A stretch of 64,000 bases of DNA, taken from NCBI GenBank assembly GCA_964550795.1, contig CAZKBH010000026.1:5543-69542 (forward strand), given 5' to 3'. Of the stretch, positions 25,478 to 34,770 are shown in pieces. The DNA is from M3007 sp964550795. GTDB taxonomy: Bacteria > Bacteroidota > Bacteroidia > Chitinophagales > Saprospiraceae. The translations under genes and the position numbers were made by a program. Position 1 is the first letter of the stretch; each line of letters starts with the position of its first letter. The notes beneath the pieces are model-generated. The model ran no database searches. It had not been told where the DNA came from and was given only the letters and a program-made list of their open reading frames with translations.

Positions 25478-27565
25478 TTGAATCCCCTGCCTTATATCCA
25501 CCGCGATGCCTCCTGGCTTTCTTTCAACTACCGTGTGCTACAAGAGGCAAAAGATCCTGCTGTGCCGCTTTTGGAACGATTGAAGTTCCTGGCCATCTAT
25601 TCCTCTAACCTGGATGAATTTTTCAGAATTCGCGTTGCAGGCATTCGAAAGCTCAAAAAAGTAGGTAAAAAAACCCGCGCGCAGTTGAATTTTGACCCCA
25701 GCGAGCTGCTCAAAGAGATTCACCAAATCGTCAACCGACAACAAGCGGAATTCTCTTTGATTTTTGAAAATGAGATTGTGCCCGAACTGCGCAGACACCA
25801 TGTAAACATTGTTCGCAGGCTCGATCTGAATGCGGAGCAGCGGCAGTTTGTCGAAGATTATTTTCAAGGCAATTTGCTGCCTTTCGTAATGCCAGTGCTG
25901 CTGGTCAAACGGCGCATCAATCCCTTTTTGGCCAATGCTCACCTGTACCTAGCCGTTCATTTGCGGCAAAAAAAGAGACCACTTTCGGACAGCGAATACG
26001 CCCTGGTGAAAATCCCTTCAGATCAGGTGCCCCGGTTTGTGCCTTTGCCAACCAAAGGCGACCGACATGATGTGATTCTGCTCGACGATATTGTGCGCCA
26101 TTCTGTGTCGCTATTGTTTCCCGGATACGATATTCAGGACACCTACTCCATCAAACTCTCCCGCGATGCAGAACTGGACATTGAAGATGAATTCAGTGGC
26201 GACCTGGTGCAGAAAATAAAAGCGAGTTTGCAAAAACGTCAGGTAGGCCCCGCCAGCCGCTTTGTGTATGACCGGGAAATGCCCCAACACCTGCTAACGT
26301 ACCTGCTAGACACCTTCGATCTGCGCAAAAATGACATGCTCCCCGAAGGTCGCTACCACAATAATTTCGACTTTTTTCGATTTCCTGATTTTGGGCTTAA
26401 ACACCTGAAATACAAGCCTTTGCCACCGCTCCCACACCCGGTGCTTTCAGAGGCGCCCGATTTTTTCAAGGCCATTTCGGAGGCCGATCAACTGATCCAT
26501 GTGCCTTACCAGTCCTTTGAGCCGGTCATTCAGTTTTTTGAAAAGGCGGCCCTGGATCCTACCGTTACCCATATTAAAGTAATTCAATACCGGGTAGCCA
26601 AAAGCAGCCGAATCCTCGAAGCGCTCATGGATGCGGTGGAACGCGGCAAACAAGTGTCCGCGTTTGTTGAAATCAAAGCGCGTTTTGATGAAGCGACGAA
26701 CCTTGAATGGGGCGAGCGACTGGAAAAAGCAGGCGTGCGGGTGCACTATTCTTTGCCGGGGGTAAAAGTCCATTCCAAATTAGCGCTCGTGCGTCGCATT
26801 GAAGAAGGGCAGCCCAAATTGTACGCCTATTTGGGCACGGGCAATTTTCACGAAGAAACCGCCAAAATCTACTCTGATTTTGGCATTTTTACCGCAGATA
26901 CACGCCTTACCAATGAGGTAAGCAATGTGTTGGCCCACCTGGAAAACATGCCCCCTTCCCGGCCGTTTGAGCATTTATTCGTTGGGCAATTCAATCTCCG
27001 GGAGGGTCTTTACGGCCTGATTGCAAACGAGGTAAAAGCCGCAAAAAAGGGTAAAAAGGCCGAAATGATTTTAAAAATCAACAGCCTGGAAGACAAAAAC
27101 ATCATCGCCAAACTGTACGAGGCATCGCAGGCGGGTGTAAAAATCCGATTGATTGTTCGGGGTATCTGCTGCCTGGTGCCGGGCATCAAAGATCTCAGCG
27201 AAAATATTGAGATCATCAGCATCGTGGATCGTTATCTGGAACACGCCCGGGTATTTGTGTTTCACAATGGCGGCGATGAACGAATCTACCTGAGCAGCGC
27301 CGACTGGATGGAACGAAACTTAACCTACCGGATTGAAACGATCTTTCCAGTCTATGATCCCGCACTCCGCCGCGATTTGCTCAATATACTCAACCTCCAA
27401 CTCAACGACAACGTAAAAGCCCGCATTATTGACGCCGAAAACCGCAACGAATATCTGCGGACTGGCAGTGATATTCCCGTACGGGCCCAACTCGAAACCT
27501 ATTTTTACCTGAAACGGCAATACGAGGAAGCGCGGGTTGTCGAACCCGAAAAGGCAGCGGAATAA
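25478..27565 (+). CDS. ppk1: Polyphosphate kinase 1
   Basis: 695 residues, close to E. coli PPK (688). Makes polyphosphate from ATP reversibly; usually membrane-associated. The N-terminal domain begins YIHRDASWLSFNYRVLQEA and SNLDEFFRIRV, which supports the TTG start at 25478; there is no ATG nearby. The phospholipase-D-like catalytic domains have KVHSKLALV with His432 (the phosphorylated His) and LEHARVFVFHN with His589. GTGNFHEETAKIYSDFG and SSADWMERNL are also in place. Polyphosphate supports stress survival and phosphate storage. The gene stands alone. Confidence 0.96.
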   Translation: MNPLPYIHRDASWLSFNYRVLQEAKDPAVPLLERLKFLAIYSSNLDEFFRIRVAGIRKLKKVGKKTRAQLNFDPSELLKEIHQIVNRQQAEFSLIFENEIVPELRRHHVNIVRRLDLNAEQRQFVEDYFQGNLLPFVMPVLLVKRRINPFLANAHLYLAVHLRQKKRPLSDSEYALVKIPSDQVPRFVPLPTKGDRHDVILLDDIVRHSVSLLFPGYDIQDTYSIKLSRDAELDIEDEFSGDLVQKIKASLQKRQVGPASRFVYDREMPQHLLTYLLDTFDLRKNDMLPEGRYHNNFDFFRFPDFGLKHLKYKPLPPLPHPVLSEAPDFFKAISEADQLIHVPYQSFEPVIQFFEKAALDPTVTHIKVIQYRVAKSSRILEALMDAVERGKQVSAFVEIKARFDEATNLEWGERLEKAGVRVHYSLPGVKVHSKLALVRRIEEGQPKLYAYLGTGNFHEETAKIYSDFGIFTADTRLTNEVSNVLAHLENMPPSRPFEHLFVGQFNLREGLYGLIANEVKAAKKGKKAEMILKINSLEDKNIIAKLYEASQAGVKIRLIVRGICCLVPGIKDLSENIEIISIVDRYLEHARVFVFHNGGDERIYLSSADWMERNLTYRIETIFPVYDPALRRDLLNILNLQLNDNVKARIIDAENRNEYLRTGSDIPVRAQLETYFYLKRQYEEARVVEPEKAAE

Positions 27566-27701
27566 GGTCCGGATGAAGCTGTTGCGAGCAAGGTTGCCAG
27601 TTTTTTAGCGCGCTCATCTGACTGGCAACTCCTCCATTTTGTGTTTAAATGCTTGATTAACAAGCACCTTTTATTTTTTTGAAAAATTTTCTCCAAAAAT
27701 A

Positions 27702-27734
27702 TTTGTCTATCCAAAAACAGCGGGCTTATCTTTG
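27702..27734 (+). promoter_or_regulatory. Promoter of tRNA-Gly
   Basis: TTTG (27702-27705), a 21-nt spacer, then TATCTTTG (27727-27734). This is a textbook Bacteroidota -33/-7 pair, with a start expected near 27741, about 40 nt before the tRNA. Confidence 0.75.
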
Positions 27735-27780
27735 CCGCCGCAAAACACAAGACAACGGTCTTGAACAGTAAGCACAAACT

Positions 27781-27853
27781 GCGGAAATAGCTCAGCTGGT
27801 AGAGCGCGACCTTGCCAAGGTCGAGGTCGCGAGTTCGAATCTCGTTTTCCGCT
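27781..27853 (+). tRNA. tRNA-Gly (anticodon GCC)
   Basis: 73 nt. Acceptor stem GCGGAAA with TTTCCGC, D arm GCTC-AGCTGGTA-GAGC, anticodon stem CGACC/GGTCG with loop TTGCCAA (anticodon GCC), T arm GCGAG-TTCGAAT-CTCGT, discriminator T. CCA is not encoded. Confidence 0.97.
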
Positions 27854-27855
27854 CA

Positions 27856-27887
27856 AAGCCTTCTCGATGTATCGAGAAGGCTTTTTT
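27856..27887 (+). terminator. Rho-independent terminator after tRNA-Gly
   Basis: AAGCCTTCTCGAT, GT loop, complement, then six T. Starts 2 nt after the tRNA. Confidence 0.85.
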
Positions 27888-27897
27888 GTTCTAAACA

Positions 27898-27946
27898 CCT
27901 TCCGAAAGTTTATGCCTAGCTCCAAAAATTTTAAACTTTCGGAAGG
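27898..27946. repeat. Inverted repeat CCTTCCGAAAGTTTA
   Basis: 15-bp arms at 27898-27912 and 27932-27946 with a 19-nt loop. Related to the palindrome at 30119-30151 and to the shorter one inside rlmI at 49800-49832: all share a CGAAAGTTT or GGAAAGTT core. Confidence 0.75.
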
Positions 27947-27954
27947 TTTATGCT

Positions 27955-27962
27955 TAGTTTTG
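27955..27962 (+). promoter_or_regulatory. Promoter -7 box of tRNA-Leu
   Basis: TAGTTTTG fits TAnnTTTG and ends 10 nt before the tRNA. No clean -33 TTTG, because that position falls in the hairpin arm. Confidence 0.5.
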
Positions 27963-27972
27963 TACCTCCATT

Positions 27973-28057
27973 GCCCGGGTGGTGAAATGGTAGACACGAG
28001 GGACTTAAAATCCCTTGACCTTTATCGGTCGTGCAGGTTCGAGTCCCGTCCCGGGCA
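27973..28057 (+). tRNA. tRNA-Leu (anticodon TAA)
   Basis: 85 nt, class II with a long variable arm (TTGACCTTTATCGGTCG). Acceptor stem GCCCGGG/CCCGGGC, anticodon stem AGGGA/TCCCT with loop CTTAAAA (anticodon TAA), T arm CAGG-TTCGAGT-CCCG, discriminator A. CCA not encoded. Confidence 0.96.
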
Positions 28058-28062
28058 CAAAA

Positions 28063-28093
28063 AAAGCCCCCAGATCTAAAGTCTGGGGGCTTT
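28063..28093. terminator. Bidirectional terminator between tRNA-Leu and the T9SS gene
   Basis: AAAGCCCCCAGA, 7-nt loop, complement, with an A run before and a T-rich stretch after, so it can serve the tRNA (plus) and the T9SS gene (minus). Confidence 0.8.
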
Positions 28094-28108
28094 CATTTTG
28101 GAGGAAAA

Positions 28109-29920
28109 TTACATGCGGATCACCCTGCCTAAGCCATGAAACCCATCGGCAATTACCTCGATGGCGTACACGCCCGGACTCAGGTGGCCCAATTCCAAGG
28201 AAATTACAGCGGCACCCGCATTTGCCCCGATGCTTTGTACCATTCGCCCGTTTGCATCCCAAACGCGGACCATTGCGCGCTGCTGCAAAGGAGCTTGCAA
28301 GCGCAACAGTACGGGACCTTGGGTCGGATTGGGTGAAAGCTCAAATGCCTGGGTATTCGGCGTGGAACTGCCAACCAGGCAATCAAAATTTGGGTTGTTA
28401 ATCACCATCGCCGCATGGGTGTTGGTGCAGCCAGTTTCCAAATCCGTCACCTGCAAGCTATAATTCCCACTCTCGTTGGAGCAATACCAAAAACCAGTTT
28501 CGCCGGGTATTGCGACCACGCCATCAAACCATTGCAAGGCATATTGCAGGGGTAGGTCCGTCGTATCGCTTAGCCGCAAGGAGTTGTTGTAATTGAACCA
28601 CACGGGAGCTTCAGGCAAGGGATGGATCTCAACCGCTGCGATGGCCGATACCGCCACGCATCCATCGTTCGACACGTACTGTACCTGGTAGTCTCCGCTT
28701 GCAGTGGCCATGTAGATAAAATCCGTTGCCCCCGGAATAACACTTCCATTCAGCAGCCATTGATTGCCAAAGCCATAGGAGGAGGACAATACGGGCAGCG
28801 CTTCATCTTGACAAGTGGTCAATCCTGCAGGTGCATTAACGGTGGGTGCTACAGGTTGGGGAAACACCGTGACCGTATCTCTCGAAAGGATGGTGTCTAC
28901 TGGGTGCAATATGTTCATGACCACCGTCAGGCCCCCTGCCACGAGGGTACCATTGCTTAAAATATTGAAGGAAAGAGTCCCGCAATCATCGTCGCCCCCC
29001 TTGATGCCGGCGTCGTCGTCCCATACCTCGAGGAGGTAATTACCCGGCCCTAACAGCAGATTTACCGGAAAAGTATAGGGAATTGGCGTGTTGTTGATCG
29101 CTGGAGACGAACTAAAAACGAGTTCCCCGCTGGGATCTTTAATTTCCATATACAAGTCCGGATTGCCAAAAAACGGAGGGTCTGTGCATTCGACATCCTC
29201 TACCCGGATGCTCTCCAGCAGATAGCCCGAGGTGTCCACAATTGCCTGGTACTGCACTTCGTACACGCCCGGCTGATCGTAGGTGATAGGTGGCGGGTTT
29301 TCTTCGTAATACAATGGGGAGCCATCTCCAAAATCCCAGGTATAGGAAACCCCCTCGTGACCATTGGAAGGCACATTGTTGGTGAAAGTCACCGTGCTAC
29401 TGCCACAATCCGTCGGGTTAATCATCGAAAAACCATCCGTCATACTCTGTTTGGGCGCAATGTAGAGCGACATTGGGAACGTCGAAACCTGGCTCAGAAT
29501 GAACACCGTGGCTTTCAGCGTAATCGTAAGCGCGAAGGAATCCGATTCCAGGGGAGTGCCACAGATGCGCATACACCCGTCGGTCTGCGTGGCCGGATCA
29601 AACACCGATTGGCTCAATTGCCAATACAATCCGGCCGGCAGCCCATCCACGGAAAGGATTTCAAATTTAGAAATCGTCAAACCTGGCGGCGTGGTGCTGT
29701 CAATGGCATTAACAGGCGTGGTGGTTTTGGGCAATCGGAACGAAACATCCTGATCGTAGGGCGTGCCTTTGATCCCATCCGGCAGTTCAGGAAGGTAAAT
29801 CGTATCTGCCGGGAAACTAGCGGGCACACTAACCACACAGCCCGGGCAACCCGTTTGCGCATGAAAAACCTGGGAAGCAAAAATCGTTGAAAAACAAATA
29901 GCTAATAAAAGCTGTCGCAT
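28109..29920 (-). CDS. T9SS-exported protein with PKD and Ig-like domains
   Basis: 603 residues with a signal peptide ending near HAQ (residue 22). A PKD domain is clear around residue 200 (YTWDFGDGSPLYY, then YDQPGVYEVQYQAI). Further on are repeated Ig-like segments with gliding-protein style phrases such as SGDYQVQYVSNDGC and SGNYSLQVTDLETGC. The T9SS sorting domain is at the end (AFELSPNPTQGPVLLRLQ, LSPGVYAIEVI). No catalytic domain seen; probably a surface adhesin or matrix protein. The first 200 residues resemble those of the next gene at 30222-31013 (CxG, TLPxG and VCGTP-type phrases), so the pair may be paralogues. Confidence 0.82.
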   Translation of the reverse strand: MRQLLLAICFSTIFASQVFHAQTGCPGCVVSVPASFPADTIYLPELPDGIKGTPYDQDVSFRLPKTTTPVNAIDSTTPPGLTISKFEILSVDGLPAGLYWQLSQSVFDPATQTDGCMRICGTPLESDSFALTITLKATVFILSQVSTFPMSLYIAPKQSMTDGFSMINPTDCGSSTVTFTNNVPSNGHEGVSYTWDFGDGSPLYYEENPPPITYDQPGVYEVQYQAIVDTSGYLLESIRVEDVECTDPPFFGNPDLYMEIKDPSGELVFSSSPAINNTPIPYTFPVNLLLGPGNYLLEVWDDDAGIKGGDDDCGTLSFNILSNGTLVAGGLTVVMNILHPVDTILSRDTVTVFPQPVAPTVNAPAGLTTCQDEALPVLSSSYGFGNQWLLNGSVIPGATDFIYMATASGDYQVQYVSNDGCVAVSAIAAVEIHPLPEAPVWFNYNNSLRLSDTTDLPLQYALQWFDGVVAIPGETGFWYCSNESGNYSLQVTDLETGCTNTHAAMVINNPNFDCLVGSSTPNTQAFELSPNPTQGPVLLRLQAPLQQRAMVRVWDANGRMVQSIGANAGAAVISLELGHLSPGVYAIEVIADGFHGLGRVIRM

Positions 29921-30221
29921 AGAAACAACCGGTTAAAAAGTGAAAAAATGTTGCACAACTGAAGACACAGACAAGCAAGCATACGCCTGTCCGAAGATTA
30001 AAGGCAACCATCTTTTCGATGAGACCGATTGAGAGCAGGGATTATGGTGGGTGGGTGTCAAAAGTCGGAATTGGACAAACGCTACCCTCGAGCGAAAAAT
30101 TTAATTTCTTGTAATACAAACTTCCCGAAAGTTTAAAACTTTCGGGAAGTTAAATTTCGCGAACAACAGAATATAGTTCTGCGCAAAAATCTGTCATTTA
30201 TATCTTTCGACACAACAGCCT
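29921..30221. other. Intergenic region with one palindrome
   Basis: 301 bp between two minus-strand T9SS genes. Apart from the palindrome at 30119-30151 I see no gene or clear promoter. Confidence 0.5.
30119..30151. repeat. Palindrome AACTTCCCGAAAGTTT
   Basis: 16-bp arms (30119-30134 and 30136-30151), 1-nt loop, perfect. Same family as 27898-27946. May also act as terminator of the gene at 30222-31013. Confidence 0.85.
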
Positions 30222-31013
30222 TTACCTCGCCACCACCATTCTCCGCACGGCTTTGCCTTCGCGGTTGCTGAGCGCGTAGAAGTAGGTGCCGTTGGTAAGT
30301 TGACCAGCATCGAAAGTAAATTCGTTGCGGCCAATTTCGAGGCGAAGGGTCTGGTTATGAACGCGTTGTCCGAGCAAATCAAAGACATCAAACTGAAAAT
30401 CGCCAGAAATAAGCGATTCTGCGGTGATCAGCGTCTGGCCATTGAATGGGTTTGGCGCATTGCTCAACATGGTGAACTGACTGTTGAGGTCGTAGCTGCC
30501 AGCCAGACAGTTGGCATCCTGAAGCACCAGATAGTAATGCTGTTCCGGAGCGCCGGGAATGTTCGGGAAAGACAACTGAATTGGGCCAAATGCCGAATTA
30601 ACCGTAGCCGTGATGCCTAAGTCGAAGGTATCTGGCGCCATGTTAGCGCTTGTTGGAGTTCCGTAAAGCACGATGCAACCCAAGGTATTCGGATTGAATA
30701 CGCAGTTGGGCGGATCACACGCGTACGTAAGGCCCGCAGGAAGATTGGTGACAGCCCCAGTGGTAGCCACGCTGACATTGATAATCGGAATGTTTTGGAA
30801 AGCAGTGGGCACATTGACGGTCACCGACTGGTTATAAGGCTTGTCAATGCAGGCAATATTGAGGTTATACTCCATTTTGGCTACATCCCAAGGCGCGGGT
30901 GCAAGCAATCCACCAGTTTGGAGGATAGAAGAATCACGTACACAGTTGGGGGCTTGGGCAGCAAGGGAAAGCGCGCAAAAAAGCGCGAACAGTGTGGGCA
31001 AAGTTCTTTTCAT
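30222..31013 (-). CDS. Short T9SS-exported protein
   Basis: 263 residues, signal peptide ending near AAQA (residue 20). The middle contains phrases seen in cell-surface proteins of this group (LPAGLTYACDPPNCVFNPNTLGCIVLYGTP). The T9SS sorting domain starts at NAPNPFNGQTLITAESL and ends GTYFYALSNREGKAVRRMVVAR. No enzyme motif. Function unknown; possibly a paralogue of the N-terminal part of the larger T9SS protein at 28109-29920. Confidence 0.8.
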   Translation of the reverse strand: MKRTLPTLFALFCALSLAAQAPNCVRDSSILQTGGLLAPAPWDVAKMEYNLNIACIDKPYNQSVTVNVPTAFQNIPIINVSVATTGAVTNLPAGLTYACDPPNCVFNPNTLGCIVLYGTPTSANMAPDTFDLGITATVNSAFGPIQLSFPNIPGAPEQHYYLVLQDANCLAGSYDLNSQFTMLSNAPNPFNGQTLITAESLISGDFQFDVFDLLGQRVHNQTLRLEIGRNEFTFDAGQLTNGTYFYALSNREGKAVRRMVVAR

Positions 31014-31180
31014 AGTCAGGTTTGTGAATCAGAAACGAGGTGAAAAAATCAGTTTGGTAATACCTGTTCAGCCGAACAAGTTTATTAAAACGGCGGGGAA
31101 GTTCCGGCCTTTCCGGCAAACGGCGGAAAAAATTTGGCCTGTTTGTAAAAAATTGACGTTTTGGCTTGCTGTCCAGCACG

Positions 31181-32104
31181 TTATTTCTGGCTGGCCTCGT
31201 ATAAAAAGTCCTTTTCCGCCTGGCTCAAACTCTCATAACCCTTCGCTTTTATTTTATCCAATATGGTATCCAGCTTCTCTTGAAAACTCAGGTCGTGTTT
31301 ATCCGATTTGCCGCCGTTTTTGGATCCCCCCACGTTCGCACGCATGGAAGGTGCATTTTTGGGCCTTTGGTATTTTGGACGGGGTTTGGACGAAAAAAGA
31401 CTGCCCAGCCAGGCAAAAAAGTCGTTGATAGGCACCGCCAGATCGCGTCCATCGCGGAGTTGGTACACAAAAAAACAACCCGAAGCAAATCCTGCAATGT
31501 GCGCCACATGACCCCCCGCCGGGTAGGTGCCCGCAATGCCCACCAAATCCAACAATATCAGCACCAACACAATGTATTTCACTTTTACACTGCCCAACAG
31601 CAAGAGCGCGACCCGATAATCGGGGGCCAGGATGAGCGCAGCACCTCCCAAGGCCATGACTGCCGCCGAAGCGCCCAAGGCATACGAACCTACACCGAGG
31701 TAAATCTGTGCAGTAATCAAATACGTCAGGGCACCCACCAGTCCACCAAAAAGATAAATCGGCAGAATGCGCCGCTCGCCCACCAGATCACTCACAATTC
31801 TGCCGAACAGCGAAAGCCCGAGCATATTATTGACCCAGTGCCAAAAACTATCATGCAAAAACATGTGGGTAACAATGCCCCAAAAACGCCAGACCAGCGT
31901 CGTCAAATCCGCATTCAGGGCCAGGTAGCGTAAGATGGTGTCGTACATTTCGCCAGCCTCTCCCCCGGTGAATATGCTGAGTATCAGGTACACCAGTTTA
32001 AGGGTAACAAACACCGCAAAGTTGACCACCACCAGTTTGGTTATCATGTTCCCCGTACGCAGGGAATACTGTAAATCGTCCCAGATTGATTTAAAAAGTG
32101 ACAT
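31181..32104 (-). CDS. Rhomboid-family intramembrane serine protease (larger)
   Basis: 307 residues, about six transmembrane segments. Catalytic Ser146 in YALGASAAVM and catalytic His202 in GGHVAHIAGFASG; HMFLHDSFWHWVNNML gives the His/Asn loop. Rhomboids cut single-pass membrane proteins inside the membrane. A cytosolic tail of about 90 residues follows, rich in Lys and Pro and ending in a short helix (KIKAKGYESLSQAEKDFLYEASQK). It follows another rhomboid gene by 36 bp, so the two are probably co-transcribed with mutL. Confidence 0.9.
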   Translation of the reverse strand: MSLFKSIWDDLQYSLRTGNMITKLVVVNFAVFVTLKLVYLILSIFTGGEAGEMYDTILRYLALNADLTTLVWRFWGIVTHMFLHDSFWHWVNNMLGLSLFGRIVSDLVGERRILPIYLFGGLVGALTYLITAQIYLGVGSYALGASAAVMALGGAALILAPDYRVALLLLGSVKVKYIVLVLILLDLVGIAGTYPAGGHVAHIAGFASGCFFVYQLRDGRDLAVPINDFFAWLGSLFSSKPRPKYQRPKNAPSMRANVGGSKNGGKSDKHDLSFQEKLDTILDKIKAKGYESLSQAEKDFLYEASQK

Positions 32105-32140
32105 GGCTTAGGTATGTGGTCGTTTTTTGGATGGTAACTT

Positions 32141-32803
32141 TTACTTAAATTTCGTCCAGAACATGATGAGCAGAAAACCCGTCAGTGCGCCACCCAAGTG
32201 TGCATAATGCGCGATTCCGGTCGAAACACCCCCGATCCCGAACATCAATTCCGCAACGGCAATCAGGGGCACAAAATACTTCGCCTTCATGGCAATCGGA
32301 GGGAAAAGCAGCCGGATTTCCATATCCGGAAAATTCATCGCAAACGCCACCATAATGCCAAAAACGGCCCCCGAAGCACCCAGCATGGATCCGTTCCAGG
32401 TAGTAGGGTCAATGCCCATTTTGTCCAATTCCCACCATTGAATGCCCGTATGCGCCGCCCAGGCCCCTAAGCCGCAAGCGAAATAATAGAACAAAAAACG
32501 CTGCGGTTTCCAAACCATTTCAACCATGGTGCCGAACCAATAAATGCCGAGCATATTGAACAAAAGGTGCATCAATCCGCCGTGCATAAACATGTGCGTA
32601 GCAATCTGAAACGGCTCAAAATGCGTTGATCCGGGCAAAAAAGAGGCCATATACATCCGCCCCATTACATCGTAATCGTAGGTTTCGTAGTTGAAAACGT
32701 CCTGTCCAAGCAACAAATAAGAGCCAAAATAGACCACAATATTGATGAGAATCAACTGGCCTGCTACCCCTCGAAATGGCATATTAAAAAAGGAATTGGT
32801 CAT
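32141..32803 (-). CDS. Rhomboid-family intramembrane serine protease (smaller)
   Basis: 220 residues, six transmembrane segments. HMFMHGGLMHLLFNMLG oxyanion loop, catalytic Ser144 in MLGASGAVFG and His202 in IAHYAHLGGALTG. Its ATG lies 3 bp after the mutL stop, so it is read as part of a mutL-rhomboid-rhomboid operon. Substrate unknown; the two proteases may share or divide substrates. Confidence 0.92.
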   Translation of the reverse strand: MTNSFFNMPFRGVAGQLILINIVVYFGSYLLLGQDVFNYETYDYDVMGRMYMASFLPGSTHFEPFQIATHMFMHGGLMHLLFNMLGIYWFGTMVEMVWKPQRFLFYYFACGLGAWAAHTGIQWWELDKMGIDPTTWNGSMLGASGAVFGIMVAFAMNFPDMEIRLLFPPIAMKAKYFVPLIAVAELMFGIGGVSTGIAHYAHLGGALTGFLLIMFWTKFK

Positions 32804-32806
32804 AGA

Positions 32807-34695
32807 TTAACTAAACTGTTTTTGGAGTTCTTCCAAGTCAAACTGAATGAAACATTTGCGGCCCGAAGGACTATTGTACGGCACCGAACACGCAAAAAGC
32901 CGGTCAATCAAATCCTGCATCTCCATCGAAGNNNNNNNNNNNNNNNNNNNNNNNNNNNNNNNTCGAGCAAAACCTCCTCCGAAATACCCCGGCCCAAGCC
33001 CGCAGGCGAACCGTGAATGGCAAAGGTATTGCCCCCAAATTCACCAATCTCAAAACCCAGCTGATTCACTTCTTCCAAAATGTCGCGCAGCAAAGCAGCA
33101 TCTGCCGCCGAGAGGGAAATTGTTTTTGGGAAAAGCGCCTTTTGGGTTGCAATCGGTTGATTTTCAAGGGCTTCTAAATATCGTTCGTACAATACCCGCT
33201 CGCTGGCCGCCTGCTGGTCAATGAGCAAAAAGCCCGATTTTAAATGACTCACAATATAATGGCCGTGAATCTGATATGGTTCACGTTGCACCTTGGAAAA
33301 ACTCGCCGCGTCGTCATCATCCATTTCCAAAATCCTGACATTCCCCGACATCGCCCCAGGCGGATTCCCCATGCCCACATCGCCCATCTCGTTGCCCATG
33401 CTGGCAGACAAATCTTCCCGGTTTAAAAACGCTGCCGGATCGGTCCATGGCGCCGATGCATCTGCAAAAGGCGCTTGCGGATCGTCCGTTGCGCCGCTCT
33501 GCTTGCCAAAAAGTTGCAGCCCTTCATACAGTTTTTGCCAGTGTTCCAGATTGCTGGCATGGCGTTCCGCATCTTCGCCCGGTTCTGGTCGGGAGGGCCG
33601 GTAAGAACCCACGGAATTGGCTTCTCGTTCCGGCCGCATCACAGGAGCGGGTGTGAGCCGCTGCTGAAAGGCCGGTTCTTGTTCAAAATCCAGGGTCGGG
33701 GTCACGTTGTGACTGCCCAGCGCATGTCGAACGGCTACTTTAAGGAAATTATAGACCAATCGTTCATCGTCGAACTTAATTTCTTGTTTCGTGGGATGCA
33801 CATTGATGTCCACGCTCGCAGGATCAATGTCCAAAAACAACACATACAGCGGGTACGTATCCGAGGGCAGGAGGTCTTCGTAGGCCGACATCACCGCGTG
33901 GTGCAGGTAATTGCTCCGGATAAAGCGTTTGTTGACAAAAAACAACTGTTCTCCGCGCGCTTTTTTGACATAATCGGGTTTGCCCACAAAGCCCGAAATG
34001 TGCAGAATATCGGTTTCCTGTTCGGCAGGCACGAGTTTTTTATTGACGGCTTCGCCAAAAATTTTGACCACCCGCTGCCGCAAATTGCCCACCGGAAGAT
34101 GGTAAATTTCCGAATCGTTGTGGTGCATGGAAAAAAACACATCCGGATTGGCCATCGCCACCCGCTGGAATTCATCCATGATGTGCCGGGTTTCCACCGG
34201 ATCCGCCTTGAGGAAATTTCGCCGTGCCGGTACGTTGTAGAATAAATTTTTGACGGAAATGCTGGTTCCCTGGGCCGTCTGACAGGCTTCTTGCGCCTTT
34301 ATAGTGGAATCTTCGATGACGATCCGGATGCCCATCTCGTCGCTGGCGCGGCGGGTGCGCATTTCCACCTGCGCAACGGCGGCGATGGAAGCCAGTGCTT
34401 CGCCGCGAAAACCCATCGTATTGAGGGCAAACAGGTCTTTGGCTTCGCGGATTTTGGAGGTTGCGTGCCGTTCAAAACTCATGCGCGCATCGGTTTCCGA
34501 CATTCCACAGCCGTTGTCAATCACCTGAATCAGGGTTTTACCGGCTTCTCGAACGATGAGTTGGATTTTGGTTGCTCCCGCGTCCACCGCGTTCTCCAAC
34601 AATTCCTTCACCACCGAAGCGGGTCGTTGTACAACTTCTCCCGCAGCGATTTGGTTCGCTACACTATCAGGTAATAATTGGATCACATCAGCCAT
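32807..34695 (-). CDS. mutL: DNA mismatch repair protein MutL (interrupted by a sequence gap)
   Basis: GHKL ATPase of mismatch repair. The N-terminal part shows QIAAGEVVQRPASVVKELLENAVDAGA, DNGCGM, ATSKI and GFRGEALASI. The C-terminal part has LIDQQAASERVLYE, a form of the endonuclease motif DQHA(x)2E(x)4E with Gln for His. A run of 31 N (32932-32962) cuts the gene; beyond it the other frame continues MEMQDLIDRLFACSVPYNS to the stop at 32807. The two sides are out of frame by the given gap, and family members have some 35-40 residues here, so the gap is longer than drawn and the gene is presumably intact. A TATCTTTG box at 34701-34708 ends 6 nt before the ATG, suggesting a leaderless transcript. 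Confidence 0.93.
32932..32962. other. Assembly gap (31 N) inside mutL
   Basis: The frame on both sides requires a true gap length of 3n+2, so 31 is not the real number. Confidence 0.95.
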
Positions 34696-34700
34696 GACGG

Positions 34701-34708
34701 CAAAGATA
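34701..34708 (-). promoter_or_regulatory. Promoter -7 box of mutL
   Basis: Minus strand TATCTTTG, a perfect TAnnTTTG, 6 nt before the ATG. No -33 TTTG at the right distance. Confidence 0.45.
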
Positions 34709-34770
34709 CGGCAAGCGGCAAATAGGGGGCGGGTGGATTTTTGGGAATTGGTGGAAAAAGTGGGGCCCTT

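Noticed and set aside
32908..34695. mutL as a truncated pseudogene
   Set aside because: The break coincides with a run of N, and the correct C-terminus is found in another frame beyond it.
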